From positions 1 to 6,120 of the forward strand of contig QIIH01000419.1 of NCBI GenBank assembly GCA_003229235.1: a DNA stretch of 6,120 nucleotides, given 5' to 3'. Source of the DNA: Flavobacteriales bacterium (GTDB lineage: Bacteria; Bacteroidota; Bacteroidia; Flavobacteriales; Flavobacteriaceae). The position numbers and the translations under genes are program-made. The notes under the pieces were generated by a model. It was not told the origin of the DNA. It saw nothing but the letters and a program-made list of their open reading frames with translations, and searched no databases. Shown one piece after another: positions 1-6,120 of the stretch (positions within the stretch are counted from its first letter, which is position 1; the number at the start of each line of letters is the position of its first letter).

Positions 1-629
1 GACAAATCTTGGCCGTAGCGCTCTTGGTCTTTTACCTCCTCAAAATATTCGTTGGCCTCGTCGTACTCATCATTTTCGTATGCGATAAACCCTAAGTAAT
101 ATTTGGCTTGAGCCCCGTAATTGTTCGAGTTAGATACTCTATTAAAATACTTTTGGGCTTCACTATAACGCTTCGCCTTAAAATTGGCATAGCCGTTATT
201 AAAATTATATTTTTCCATCTCGCCTTTACTCAGGCCAGTTTCTTCTACTTTTTCGTACCATTTTTGAGCTCTAGAATATTTTGCATTTTCGAAGTAAAAC
301 TCTGCCACCTCTAAATAGGCCGAATTTCGTTTTAAACTCGTTGGGTACTGCTTAAAAAATGCCTCCATCATCGCATCTGCTCCCTGCTGATTTAATCTCA
401 CAGCACAGTTTGCAGCATAATATGCACAATCGCCTTTTAGGCCTTGTTCGCTGGCATTTCGCTCCAATTTCTGAAATAATGGCTGGGCAGCCAAAAACTG
501 ATCGTTATTATAGAGCTCCATCGCCTTCTGATACTCAGATAGATTGTTGGTATAAACTGCAGTCTGTTGTGCATATATGCCTGAGAAGATCAATAAAAAC
601 AACAGAGAGGCAATGAGGTGTTTGTTCAT
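1..629 (-). CDS. Exported TPR-repeat protein, N-terminal part (cut by left edge)
   Basis: The minus strand is open from an ATG at 629 to the window edge, giving 209 full codons and no stop. It begins with a clear signal peptide (MNKHLIASLLFLLIFSGIYA, probable cleavage after Ala20 before QQ), so the protein is exported to the periplasm or outer membrane. The mature part is built of helical pairs typical of TPR repeats: around residues 33-55 (YQKAMELYNNDQFLAAQPLF), 104-127 (AYLEVAEFYFENAKYSRAQKWY), 142-162 (NFNNGYANFKAKRYSEAQKYF) and 176-197 (AKYYLGFIAYENDEYDEANEYF). These show the expected small and aromatic positions. TPR proteins are protein-protein scaffolds, and related Bacteroidota proteins can be much longer than this fragment. 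It is transcribed divergently from ftsE, and a perfect -7 element lies 22 bases upstream of the ATG. The specific role and binding partner cannot be told. The fold is well supported and the function is unknown. Confidence 0.9.
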   Translation of the reverse strand, partial: MNKHLIASLLFLLIFSGIYAQQTAVYTNNLSEYQKAMELYNNDQFLAAQPLFQKLERNASEQGLKGDCAYYAANCAVRLNQQGADAMMEAFFKQYPTSLKRNSAYLEVAEFYFENAKYSRAQKWYEKVEETGLSKGEMEKYNFNNGYANFKAKRYSEAQKYFNRVSNSNNYGAQAKYYLGFIAYENDEYDEANEYFEEVKDQERYGQDL

Positions 630-650
630 GATGCTGGGTTAAGTCTTTAC

Positions 651-658
651 CAAAAATA
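651..658 (-). promoter_or_regulatory. Bacteroidota -7 promoter element for the TPR gene
   Basis: Read on the minus strand this is TATTTTTG, an exact match to the Bacteroidota consensus TAnnTTTG. It ends 21 bases before the start codon at 629, so the leader would be short. I do not see a convincing TTTG-type -33 element at the expected 19-21 base spacing. The call therefore rests on the -7 match and its position alone. Confidence 0.5.
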
Positions 659-711
659 GCGGTTTCGTTACCCTATTAACGTTCTATTCTGGCTTAAATT
701 ATTCATAGGTT

Positions 712-739
712 ATAAACATTTGTTTAAGCTGATAAACAT
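712..739. repeat. Cluster of TAAACA half-sites (possible operator)
   Basis: ATAAACAT occurs at 712-719 and again at 732-739, exactly 20 bases apart, or about two helical turns. The first copy also forms an inverted repeat, TAAACA-TT-TGTTTA (713-726), so the hexamer occurs three times in 26 bases. The cluster lies between the two divergent -7 elements, where a regulator of either gene would bind. The region is AT-rich, so chance is a real alternative, and no regulator is encoded in the window. Confidence 0.3.
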
Positions 740-793
740 GAAATGTATTAAAGTTAAAAGCAATAAGTAGTGTAAAAAAACAGTTAGCTCATA

Positions 794-824
794 TTTCAAT
801 ATCAGGCTAAAAACGCTATTTTCG
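794..824 (+). promoter_or_regulatory. Candidate promoter of the ftsE-glycosyltransferase unit
   Basis: A -7-like octamer TATTTTCG (817-824) matches TAnnTTTG at all but one fixed position. A -33-like TTTC (794-797, consensus TTTG) lies 19 bases upstream, which is the spacing known for Bacteroidota sigma factor promoters. The ATG at 840 begins 15 bases after the -7 element, so the transcript would have a very short leader. There is no Shine-Dalgarno sequence, as is usual in this phylum. Confidence 0.45.
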
Positions 825-839
825 TTAAAACTATTTTTT

Positions 840-1523
840 ATGTCTCAAACGGTTTTAAAACTATCAGAAGCTGCTATTTATCAGGACCAAAACCTAGTGC
901 TGTCTGATGTAAACGTCGCGATAAACAAAGGCGAGTTTGTTTATTTAATAGGTAAAACTGGATCGGGAAAGAGTAGTTTTATGAAAACCCTCTACGGCGA
1001 TTTACCCTTGCAAGAAGGAGAAGGTTTTTGTGTCGATTTCGATTTAAGCACACTTAGTGAGAACGAGATTCCGTTTTTAAGACGTAAGCTAGGTATAGTA
1101 TTTCAAGATTTTAAATTACTTAACGACCGTAATGTAAAAGCAAATTTGCTCTTTGTTTTAAAAGCAACTGGATGGACAGACAAAGCTAAGATGGATGCAA
1201 AAATCGATGACGTTTTAAATAAGGTCGATATGCAAACCAAAAGTTTTAAGTTTCCTTACGAGTTATCTGGTGGCGAACAACAAAGAATTGCCATTGCTAG
1301 AGCACTGCTTAACGACCCAGAGCTTATACTGGCAGACGAGCCTACTGGAAATTTGGATCCTCAAACCTCTGTGGAGGTGATGGAAGTGCTTCAAGAAATA
1401 AACAAAAACGGCAACACCATTTTAATGGCAACTCACGACTATGCCCTTATTTTAAAATTTCCTGCCAAAACCCTTAAATGCGACGAGCAACAACTCTTTG
1501 AGGTAGTTCAAAAAACGGTCTGA
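840..1523 (+). CDS. ftsE: FtsE-type ABC transporter ATP-binding protein
   Basis: A 227-residue single-domain ABC ATPase, the usual length for FtsE. All nucleotide-binding motifs are intact: Walker A GKTGSGKSS (38-46), Q-loop Gln89, signature LSGGEQQ (142-148), Walker B LILADEP (162-168), D-loop NLDP (171-174) and switch His199. The stretch RRKLGIVFQDFKLL (81-94) is characteristic of FtsE rather than of the related LolD/MacB ATPases. FtsE works at the inner face of the cytoplasmic membrane with the permease FtsX. In studied bacteria the complex couples ATP hydrolysis to activation of periplasmic cell-wall hydrolases during division. No FtsX-like gene (about 300 residues, four membrane segments) is present here. 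Instead the stop codon TGA shares its last base with the ATG of a membrane glycosyltransferase-like gene, which implies translational coupling. The start at 840 fits the promoter candidate and the family's N-terminus. The family assignment is confident; the division role is inferred from homology. Confidence 0.9.
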   Translation: MSQTVLKLSEAAIYQDQNLVLSDVNVAINKGEFVYLIGKTGSGKSSFMKTLYGDLPLQEGEGFCVDFDLSTLSENEIPFLRRKLGIVFQDFKLLNDRNVKANLLFVLKATGWTDKAKMDAKIDDVLNKVDMQTKSFKFPYELSGGEQQRIAIARALLNDPELILADEPTGNLDPQTSVEVMEVLQEINKNGNTILMATHDYALILKFPAKTLKCDEQQLFEVVQKTV

Positions 1524-3133
1524 TGGCTGGTCTTAAAAATCGTATCAATACCAACTGGTGGCTAAGGGCTCCCTTCAGAATCATCTTTTTAGTTGTTGCG
1601 CTGGGTTATATTGTTTTCTATACTCCATATGGCTTAGAAAACGGTGATATGGGTTCTATCTTCGGAATCTCATGGAGTATGTATAACGGCTATATCCCGC
1701 ATGTAGATTTTTACTATATCAAGCCAGCATTTCCGCCATACTTTCATTCACTTTGGCTCTACATTACAGAAGACTACGCCTATCTAATCAATCGTGGCTT
1801 TTACTATGTTCAGGTGTTTACCTATGCCCTATTAGCAATTAAACTAATTTCGAAACATCTAATTACTCTTCCCGCTAATACCTTATACTTTTTGGCAACA
1901 TTAGGCGCGGTAATTACCATTCATAATTATCCTCCCATGCCATGGAATACTATAGATGGCGTGTTTTTTACCGTTTTAGGTATCTATATCTTACTAGAGA
2001 AAAATAACTGGAAGGCCTGGCTTTTGGCTAGCTTTTTTATATCACTGGGGGTGCTTAGTAAACAATCGTTTTACTTTATGCCCATCTTTATTACGGCCTA
2101 TTTAATTTTAAATAAAGACTATAAACGCTTATCCTATTTTATTGGTTTTGGAGTGCTCTTCGCCCTAATGTTCTTGGGTGTTATTGCCACTATGGGAGCG
2201 CTTAGTCCCTTTTACGAGCAGACCTTTAGTTTTACATCAGGCTCATCGTTTGTGGATGCTGGTATAAAGAGCTATTTACTGCCTTTTAAAACCCACTTCT
2301 TTTATATAATTGGCATTGGCGCACTTATCGCTTTATTATACTATAAAGTGCCAAAAAACATCGGCTTTGCATTTGTTAGCTTACTCTTTGCTGGCTATTT
2401 AACGTATCTGTTTTTTGGAGAAGATAGTTATCACACGGTGAAGGCTTGGATTTTTCAAGTACTTTTTGTTGGTGCAGCCGGGATAGCATTGCAGAAATCT
2501 TTTAAAAATAAAAATTACAGAATGTTGCTATTGCTGCTGGCACTAAGTTGGTGTGCCTCAATTAGCAATGGTTTTAAGACCCCTATTGCTTTTGCTGTTC
2601 CGATTGTGGCAACTTACTTTTTATTGTTTTTTGGCAAGCAAATTAATACGTTTAAACCTATTACAGCAGCAATTATTCTCACCGCCTTTATTGTGACTTT
2701 TGGGATTGGCTATCAAACCATTTATAATGATTCCGATCGTAGCGAGCTAACTTATAATATGGGAGATGTTTTTAAGCGCTTAAGCGGAATAAAAAGCGAC
2801 GAAGCTACTTATTTACAGTATCAAGAACTCAAACAACTAGACGAGAAGTACGATAATTATACCATCCTGCCATCTATGACTTTAGGGCATTATGTTACCG
2901 ATACAAAAAACCCTATTGGAGTAGATTGGGTGTTTAATCATCATTTGGCAGATAATCTTGAGCATCATTTACAACTGCTCGAAAACAAAGACGTCATTGT
3001 ATTTTTAGAACCTTTCGAAAATCATAAAAACAATTACGAAGAGAGTTCGCTTTTAACCGTTTATATAAAAGATAATTGGCAACAAATAGACAGCACTTCG
3101 TACTTTAGAATCTATAGAAAACAAGCTAATTAG
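1523..3133 (+). CDS. Multi-pass membrane protein, probable GT-C-type glycosyltransferase
   Basis: A 536-residue integral membrane protein with roughly 11-13 hydrophobic segments between about residues 17 and 398, followed by a soluble C-terminal region (about 400-536) with no membrane span. After the first segment there is a polar loop with acidic residues (ENGDMG, Glu39 and Asp42) and then GYIPHVDFYYIKPAFPP (56-72). A Lys in GVLSKQSF (176-183) follows later. This order (acidic first loop, then G..P..DF...K.P, then a G.L.KQ segment) resembles GT-C glycosyltransferases of the GT39/ArnT type, which transfer sugars from polyprenyl-phosphate donors outside the cytoplasm. A donor-making GT2 enzyme is the next gene, which supports this reading. 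The start overlaps the ftsE stop by one base. The acceptor (lipid, glycan or protein) cannot be read from the sequence. A membrane protein of another function, such as a polymerase or flippase, remains possible. Membrane topology is certain; the enzyme class is moderately supported. Confidence 0.7.
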   Translation: MAGLKNRINTNWWLRAPFRIIFLVVALGYIVFYTPYGLENGDMGSIFGISWSMYNGYIPHVDFYYIKPAFPPYFHSLWLYITEDYAYLINRGFYYVQVFTYALLAIKLISKHLITLPANTLYFLATLGAVITIHNYPPMPWNTIDGVFFTVLGIYILLEKNNWKAWLLASFFISLGVLSKQSFYFMPIFITAYLILNKDYKRLSYFIGFGVLFALMFLGVIATMGALSPFYEQTFSFTSGSSFVDAGIKSYLLPFKTHFFYIIGIGALIALLYYKVPKNIGFAFVSLLFAGYLTYLFFGEDSYHTVKAWIFQVLFVGAAGIALQKSFKNKNYRMLLLLLALSWCASISNGFKTPIAFAVPIVATYFLLFFGKQINTFKPITAAIILTAFIVTFGIGYQTIYNDSDRSELTYNMGDVFKRLSGIKSDEATYLQYQELKQLDEKYDNYTILPSMTLGHYVTDTKNPIGVDWVFNHHLADNLEHHLQLLENKDVIVFLEPFENHKNNYEESSLLTVYIKDNWQQIDSTSYFRIYRKQAN

Positions 3134-3165
3134 TAATCCCGTATCTTGCAAGAACAACCAATCCT

Positions 3166-4119
3166 ATGACCACCGATTCGCCTTTATTATCCTTGGTAAT
3201 TCCTCTTTATAACGAACAGGAAAATGTAAAGCCACTTACCGCTCAAATCGATGCTGCATTGGCCAAATATGCCTATGAGATAATATATATCGACGATTAT
3301 TCTACAGACGAGACTAGGCAAGAAGTAATTGCCATGGCACATCCAAAAGTGCAGCTTATCGAGCTTAAAAAAAATTATGGTCAAAGTTTGGCACTCGCAG
3401 CAGGAATCGATTTAGCCTCGGGTAAATATATTGTGACGCTAGATGGCGATATGCAAAACGATCCTACCGACATTCCCGCTTTGTTACAAAAAATGGAAAC
3501 CGAAGATTGGGATCTAATAACGGGTTATCGCACCAAGCGTAAAGATTCTTTTTTTAAGACAATCCCATCTAAAATTGCCAATTTTATTATTCGAAAAGCA
3601 ACCAAATTTGCTATAAAAGACCAAGGGTGTGCGCTAAAAATATTTACGGCAGAAACTGCCAAAGAACTCAATTTATATGGCGAGATGCATCGTTTTATTT
3701 CGCTATTAACTTTTCTCAATGGAGCACGAATTACACAAGTACCAGTAAAACATCACCCCAGAAAGTTTGGTAAATCTAAGTATGGATTAGGACGTACTAT
3801 CAAGGTGATAAACGACATTTTACTCATCTTATTCCAGCGCAACTATTTGCAAAAACCCATGTACTTATTCGGGAATATGGGCTTGTTCTTTTTTAGTGTA
3901 GGTGTTTTGATTAACGCCTATTTGCTATACGAAAAAATAATAGGGAACGAGATTGGACACAGACCATTAGTGTTTGTTGGCGTGTTGTTTGTATTAGTTG
4001 GAATTCAGCTTTTTATCTCTGGGATAATCATCGATTTGCAAATGCGAACCTACTTCGAATCCCAACAGCAAAAACCCTATAAAATTCGCAAAATCCATTC
4101 GATTAAGAGCGAAAATTAG
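3166..4119 (+). CDS. GtrB/ArnC/DPM1-like polyprenyl-phosphate glycosyltransferase (GT2)
   Basis: A 317-residue protein with an N-terminal GT-A domain (about 5-225) and two C-terminal membrane segments (about 231-255 and 266-290), the architecture and length of GtrB/ArnC-type enzymes. Visible motifs are SLVIPLYNEQEN (9-20), the nucleotide-binding IDDYSTDET (42-50), the metal-binding DGDMQNDP (93-100, the DxD-like element), GYR (120-122), QGCALKIF (153-160), GEMHRF (172-177) and HPRKFGKSKYGLGRT (197-211). The family transfers a sugar from a nucleotide sugar to undecaprenyl or another polyprenyl phosphate at the cytoplasmic face. The sugar cannot be predicted. The gene lies 32 bases after a GT-C-like gene, so the two form a plausible donor-synthase and transferase pair. 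No GtrA-like flippase is seen. The tail after the last membrane segment is basic. The end overlaps the convergent protease gene by four bases, and the last codons form part of a terminator hairpin. Confidence 0.88.
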   Translation: MTTDSPLLSLVIPLYNEQENVKPLTAQIDAALAKYAYEIIYIDDYSTDETRQEVIAMAHPKVQLIELKKNYGQSLALAAGIDLASGKYIVTLDGDMQNDPTDIPALLQKMETEDWDLITGYRTKRKDSFFKTIPSKIANFIIRKATKFAIKDQGCALKIFTAETAKELNLYGEMHRFISLLTFLNGARITQVPVKHHPRKFGKSKYGLGRTIKVINDILLILFQRNYLQKPMYLFGNMGLFFFSVGVLINAYLLYEKIIGNEIGHRPLVFVGVLFVLVGIQLFISGIIIDLQMRTYFESQQQKPYKIRKIHSIKSEN

Positions 4120-4135
4120 TCGCCCTTATTTTTTT
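4104..4135 (+). terminator. Intrinsic terminator over the interleaved stop codons
   Basis: The arms TAAGAGCGA (4104-4112) and TCGCCCTTA (4120-4128) pair over nine positions with one A-C mismatch (4108/4124). They enclose a seven-base loop, AAATTAG, and are followed at once by seven Ts (4129-4135). That is the layout of a rho-independent terminator for the plus-strand ftsE-glycosyltransferase unit. The loop and the base of the 3' arm contain the stop codons of both convergent genes. On the minus strand the mismatch becomes a G-U pair, but no T-run follows, so I do not call it bidirectional. Confidence 0.65.
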
Positions 4136-5789
4136 GTCCAAAGCTGTTTTTACGTTTTTTGTTTTTTTCTGGCTCGATAATAACACGGTTCTCTGGTTCT
4201 CGTTCTGGACAGGCTATCGTTAATTCAGGATTTATTTCTAGGAGTATATCACCTTGGACATTTGGCTCTAATAAAACTCCTTCGCACAACTCAATACCTT
4301 GCTTAGCAGTAATTTTTAAGGTTGCAGATTCCGCGAAGCGCTGATTTTTTAAAAGGATATTTTTAGCCAAAGAGTTAACCACAAACTCCCAGCGCGTAAA
4401 ATTTTGCCCTTCAATAATCGCAACTTCGTCTGGCGATTGTAAATGATGTGTAAGCTCCACTGCCCTTCCCGTATTTAAACCTCCAGCTCCGTAATATCCT
4501 TTGTAAGGTAAATTGGCTGCGACATGGTCGATATTGGTGGCAGACATCTTTAAAATTGATTCTACCTCCTCAAAACTCAAACATTTGTTAAGTGACAACA
4601 TAAGCCCTACAGTACCCGAAACCAACGGCACGGCTCCAGATGTAGTCTCGCTAGTACTGTAGGAAATGGTGTCCTTTAAAACGAACTTGGAATAACTAAA
4701 AAGCCCAACACTTGGGGCCAGGATATCTACTTCCTTGTTTAAATTAGCGACAGAAACTGGCCAAATAAAAGTAGCCTTGGTTGTGTCGTCATCTTTCCAG
4801 GCCATAGTACGACCAACATAATTTTTAATATTCGCGGCATAAGGCTGCCCTTTTTTACTAATCAATATATTATCTATCGGCCTTTCGTAACGGTGCATAA
4901 CCGCAGAAACCGAAATCACTTTATCGTACGAGGCTGGATAATATGGCTTTTCGCCTTTGGTTACTTTCCAATCTTTGTTGTGAGCTGCCGCGACCATAAT
5001 ACTACCGTTGTTGTAGATTTCGTATATGGCTTCTTGGGCAGTTTCGAAATATACTGGACTCCCCCAACTGCAATTAATTACTTGTGCTCCTGCATAAGAT
5101 AATTCAACAAGTTGCTCTAAGGTTTTAAAACTACCGTAATAGGTGCCATATAGACTACAATCGTAACATATTCCTGGTATTCCATAGCCATTGTTACCTT
5201 GGGCTGCGGCATTAGCCGAAATACTATAACCATGCCCATTAGAGAGTGAAGAGTTGCGTATTTGCTTGCTTTTACCTTTAAAATCTACGTTTGTAGTATC
5301 TAAGCTACCATCGCTAATACCAATAATAATATCGCGAGAACCTGTTGTATAATTCCATGCTTTTGGCGCCTCTAAATAATCTAAATAATCTAAGGTAAAC
5401 CCTTCTGTGGTTGTGCTTCCCAATGGGTTGGTGCTTCCATAATCGTTAGGATAAAAAACCTTCGCATCTTCTGGACCTAAAACTTCGTAAAACTCGAACA
5501 ACTGCGGATAATTGGAAACAATTTTTTGAGCTGCTTCGGGGTCGTCGCTAATTAGTAGATATGTACGGCCTAAAATTGGGTTCTTTGAATACAAAAATGC
5601 TTTGCGTAAAATTGTGTTAGAAGCATCGGTAAGGGAGGTTTTTAATAGGCTGTTAGTTGTTGGTAAAACACCATTGGCATCCAGCTGTAAAGCCATGCCA
5701 GGTTGCACCCGAATGTAGGCCCAAGTTAAATCCTGACCGTAACCAAAAACTGTAATTAATAATAATAAACCTAGCAGTAAATGTTTCAT
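4116..5789 (-). CDS. Secreted subtilisin-family (S8) serine protease, divergent
   Basis: A 557-residue exported protein. Residues 1-18 form a signal peptide (cleavage probably before Gln19). About 20-115 looks like an inhibitory propeptide (YLLISDDPEAAQKIV, then FEFYEVLGPED). The S8 domain follows from about 133 (YLEAPKAWNYTTGSRDIIIGISDG) to about 447. The catalytic residues align with subtilisin: Asp160 in IIIGISDGSLD, His186 in NGHGYSIS, oxyanion Asn271 in VAAAHNKD and Ser384 in TTSGAVPLVSG. The motifs are unusual: DGS for DTG, HGYS for HGTH, AAHN for AAGN and TTSGAVP for GTSMAAP. NCSWGS (239-244) and GAGGLNTGRAV (435-444) are also typical of the family. The C-terminal part (about 455-530) looks beta-rich and is followed by a charged, basic tail. 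I see no type IX secretion C-terminal domain. The start overlaps the preceding gene's stop (ATGA), indicating coupled expression. The substrate is unknown. With all catalytic residues present, activity is likely but not certain. Confidence 0.88.
   Translation of the reverse strand: MKHLLLGLLLLITVFGYGQDLTWAYIRVQPGMALQLDANGVLPTTNSLLKTSLTDASNTILRKAFLYSKNPILGRTYLLISDDPEAAQKIVSNYPQLFEFYEVLGPEDAKVFYPNDYGSTNPLGSTTTEGFTLDYLDYLEAPKAWNYTTGSRDIIIGISDGSLDTTNVDFKGKSKQIRNSSLSNGHGYSISANAAAQGNNGYGIPGICYDCSLYGTYYGSFKTLEQLVELSYAGAQVINCSWGSPVYFETAQEAIYEIYNNGSIMVAAAHNKDWKVTKGEKPYYPASYDKVISVSAVMHRYERPIDNILISKKGQPYAANIKNYVGRTMAWKDDDTTKATFIWPVSVANLNKEVDILAPSVGLFSYSKFVLKDTISYSTSETTSGAVPLVSGTVGLMLSLNKCLSFEEVESILKMSATNIDHVAANLPYKGYYGAGGLNTGRAVELTHHLQSPDEVAIIEGQNFTRWEFVVNSLAKNILLKNQRFAESATLKITAKQGIELCEGVLLEPNVQGDILLEINPELTIACPEREPENRVIIEPEKNKKRKNSFGQKNKGD
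5372..5393 (-). repeat. 9-base tandem repeat within the protease gene
   Basis: The plus strand reads CTAAATAAT twice in direct succession (5372-5380, 5381-5389), plus four more bases of a third copy. The period is a multiple of three and encodes LDYLDYLE at protease residues 133-140. This is the short linker between the propeptide and the catalytic domain. Copy-number change would add or remove three residues without a frameshift. Confidence 0.6.
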
Positions 5790-6120
5790 TCTCGTGCTTT
5801 TTCTTCTAACAGTATAGATTCTAATTTTGTTAGTCTTGCTTCAAGTGTACTTACTTCTTTTTCTTTCTGAATTAAATACAGGGTGAGCTCTTCTACTTTT
5901 TGAAGCAACAAAATGTTCATTTGCGCAACATCCATCCCGTTTTTTATTGCCTCTTTTTCTGAAGGAACAGCAGGCAAATGCCCATTCTTTTTAATATAAG
6001 CTTCTACTTCCATCAGAGGAATAAGGTCGTAATCTAGCGCAAAGACAAAATCTGCCCAACCTTCTAAATCAACTTTTACAGATTTGGCATGAATGCGGCC
6101 ATTCACTTCTAATTTGGTTT
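5786..6120 (-). CDS. Coiled-coil C-terminal module of a surface/tail-fibre-like protein (cut by right edge)
   Basis: The minus strand stays open to the window edge, giving 110 residues before a TGA at 5788-5786. An in-frame GTG at 6106 is not a likely start, because the codons before it (TKLEV) continue a pattern seen in this family, TKLEVNGRIHAKSVKVD. The visible order is the short beta-rich NGRIHAKSVKVD stretch, then WADFVFALDYDLIPLMEVEAYI, then HLPAVPSEKEA, then a heptad-patterned helix from about residue 64 to 108 (MNILLLQKVEELTLYLI and so on). This module ends many secreted Bacteroidota proteins. It is similar in layout to the endosialidase/tail-fibre intramolecular chaperone domains, which trimerise through their helices. 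Whether it is self-cleaving cannot be seen. It overlaps the protease start by four bases (ATGA), so the two are probably translated together. The N-terminal functional part lies outside the window. Confidence 0.75.
   Translation of the reverse strand, partial: TKLEVNGRIHAKSVKVDLEGWADFVFALDYDLIPLMEVEAYIKKNGHLPAVPSEKEAIKNGMDVAQMNILLLQKVEELTLYLIQKEKEVSTLEARLTKLESILLEEKARE

Noticed and set aside
108..616. Two plus-strand open frames (108-314 and 359-616).
   Set aside because: They lie opposite the TPR gene, which has a signal peptide, TPR pattern and a good promoter. Their translations show no recognisable domain.
840..1523. LolD- or MacB-type lipoprotein exporter ATPase instead of FtsE.
   Set aside because: The Q-loop region RRKLGIVFQDFKLL is FtsE-like. 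LolD has a different sequence after the Q-loop (typically FQFHHLL), and no LolC/E- or MacB-like permease is nearby.
3142..3149. TATCTTGC in the 32-base gap before the GT2 gene, close to the Bacteroidota -7 consensus TAnnTTTG.
   Set aside because: It matches only four of the six fixed positions and no TTTG-like -33 element lies 19-21 bases upstream. The gene is more simply read as part of the ftsE transcript, although an internal promoter cannot be excluded.
4116..4300. A type IX secretion C-terminal sorting domain on the protease.
   Set aside because: The protein ends in a lysine-rich polar tail with no beta-strand, glycine and terminal lysine pattern of type A or B sorting domains.
4159..5102. 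Plus-strand open frames at 4159-4344 and 4893-5102.
   Set aside because: They are antisense to the S8 protease gene, whose catalytic motifs run through the region. The frames are short and show no recognisable protein.
5786..6106. A complete small gene starting with GTG at 6106.
   Set aside because: The reading frame is open upstream to the window edge, and the residues before the GTG fit the conserved family pattern (KLEVNGRIHAK). It is the C-terminal end of a longer protein.

Overview
The window looks like chromosomal DNA of a member of the Bacteroidota, most likely a flavobacterium. It is AT-rich, its genes lack Shine-Dalgarno sequences, and it carries promoter -7 elements of the Bacteroidota type (TAnnTTTG). 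It also encodes a coiled-coil C-terminal module (WADFVF..Y.L..L.EVE.YIK...HLP..PSE.E) that I recognise from many secreted Bacteroidota proteins. I see no mobile element, phage, RNA gene or CRISPR array.

Layout: (1) 1-629, minus strand: the N-terminal part of an exported TPR-repeat protein that runs off the left edge. (2) 630-839: a divergent intergenic region with a -7 element on each strand and a small cluster of TAAACA half-sites. (3) 840-4119, plus strand: a tight three-gene unit. It holds an FtsE-type ABC ATPase, a multi-pass membrane protein that resembles GT-C glycosyltransferases and starts inside the ftsE stop codon, and a GtrB/ArnC-like polyprenyl-phosphate glycosyltransferase 32 bases further on. 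(4) 4116-6120, minus strand: a secreted, divergent subtilisin-family (S8) protease. It starts in an ATGA overlap with the end of an upstream coiled-coil, surface-type protein cut by the right edge.

How the genes may work together: the GT2 enzyme probably loads a sugar onto a polyprenyl phosphate on the cytoplasmic face, and the GT-C-like protein could use that lipid-linked sugar on the periplasmic side. Their coupling to ftsE suggests a link to cell-envelope growth or division. No ftsX lies next to ftsE here. On the other strand, the coiled-coil protein and the protease look like a translationally coupled pair of exported proteins.

The two convergent units meet with their stop codons interleaved (TTAG, 4116-4119). 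A good intrinsic terminator hairpin for the plus-strand unit is built over those same codons and ends in seven Ts. I found no clear new system. The points most worth checking are the terminator inside two coding ends, the ftsE-glycosyltransferase coupling, and the divergent protease with its coupled partner.
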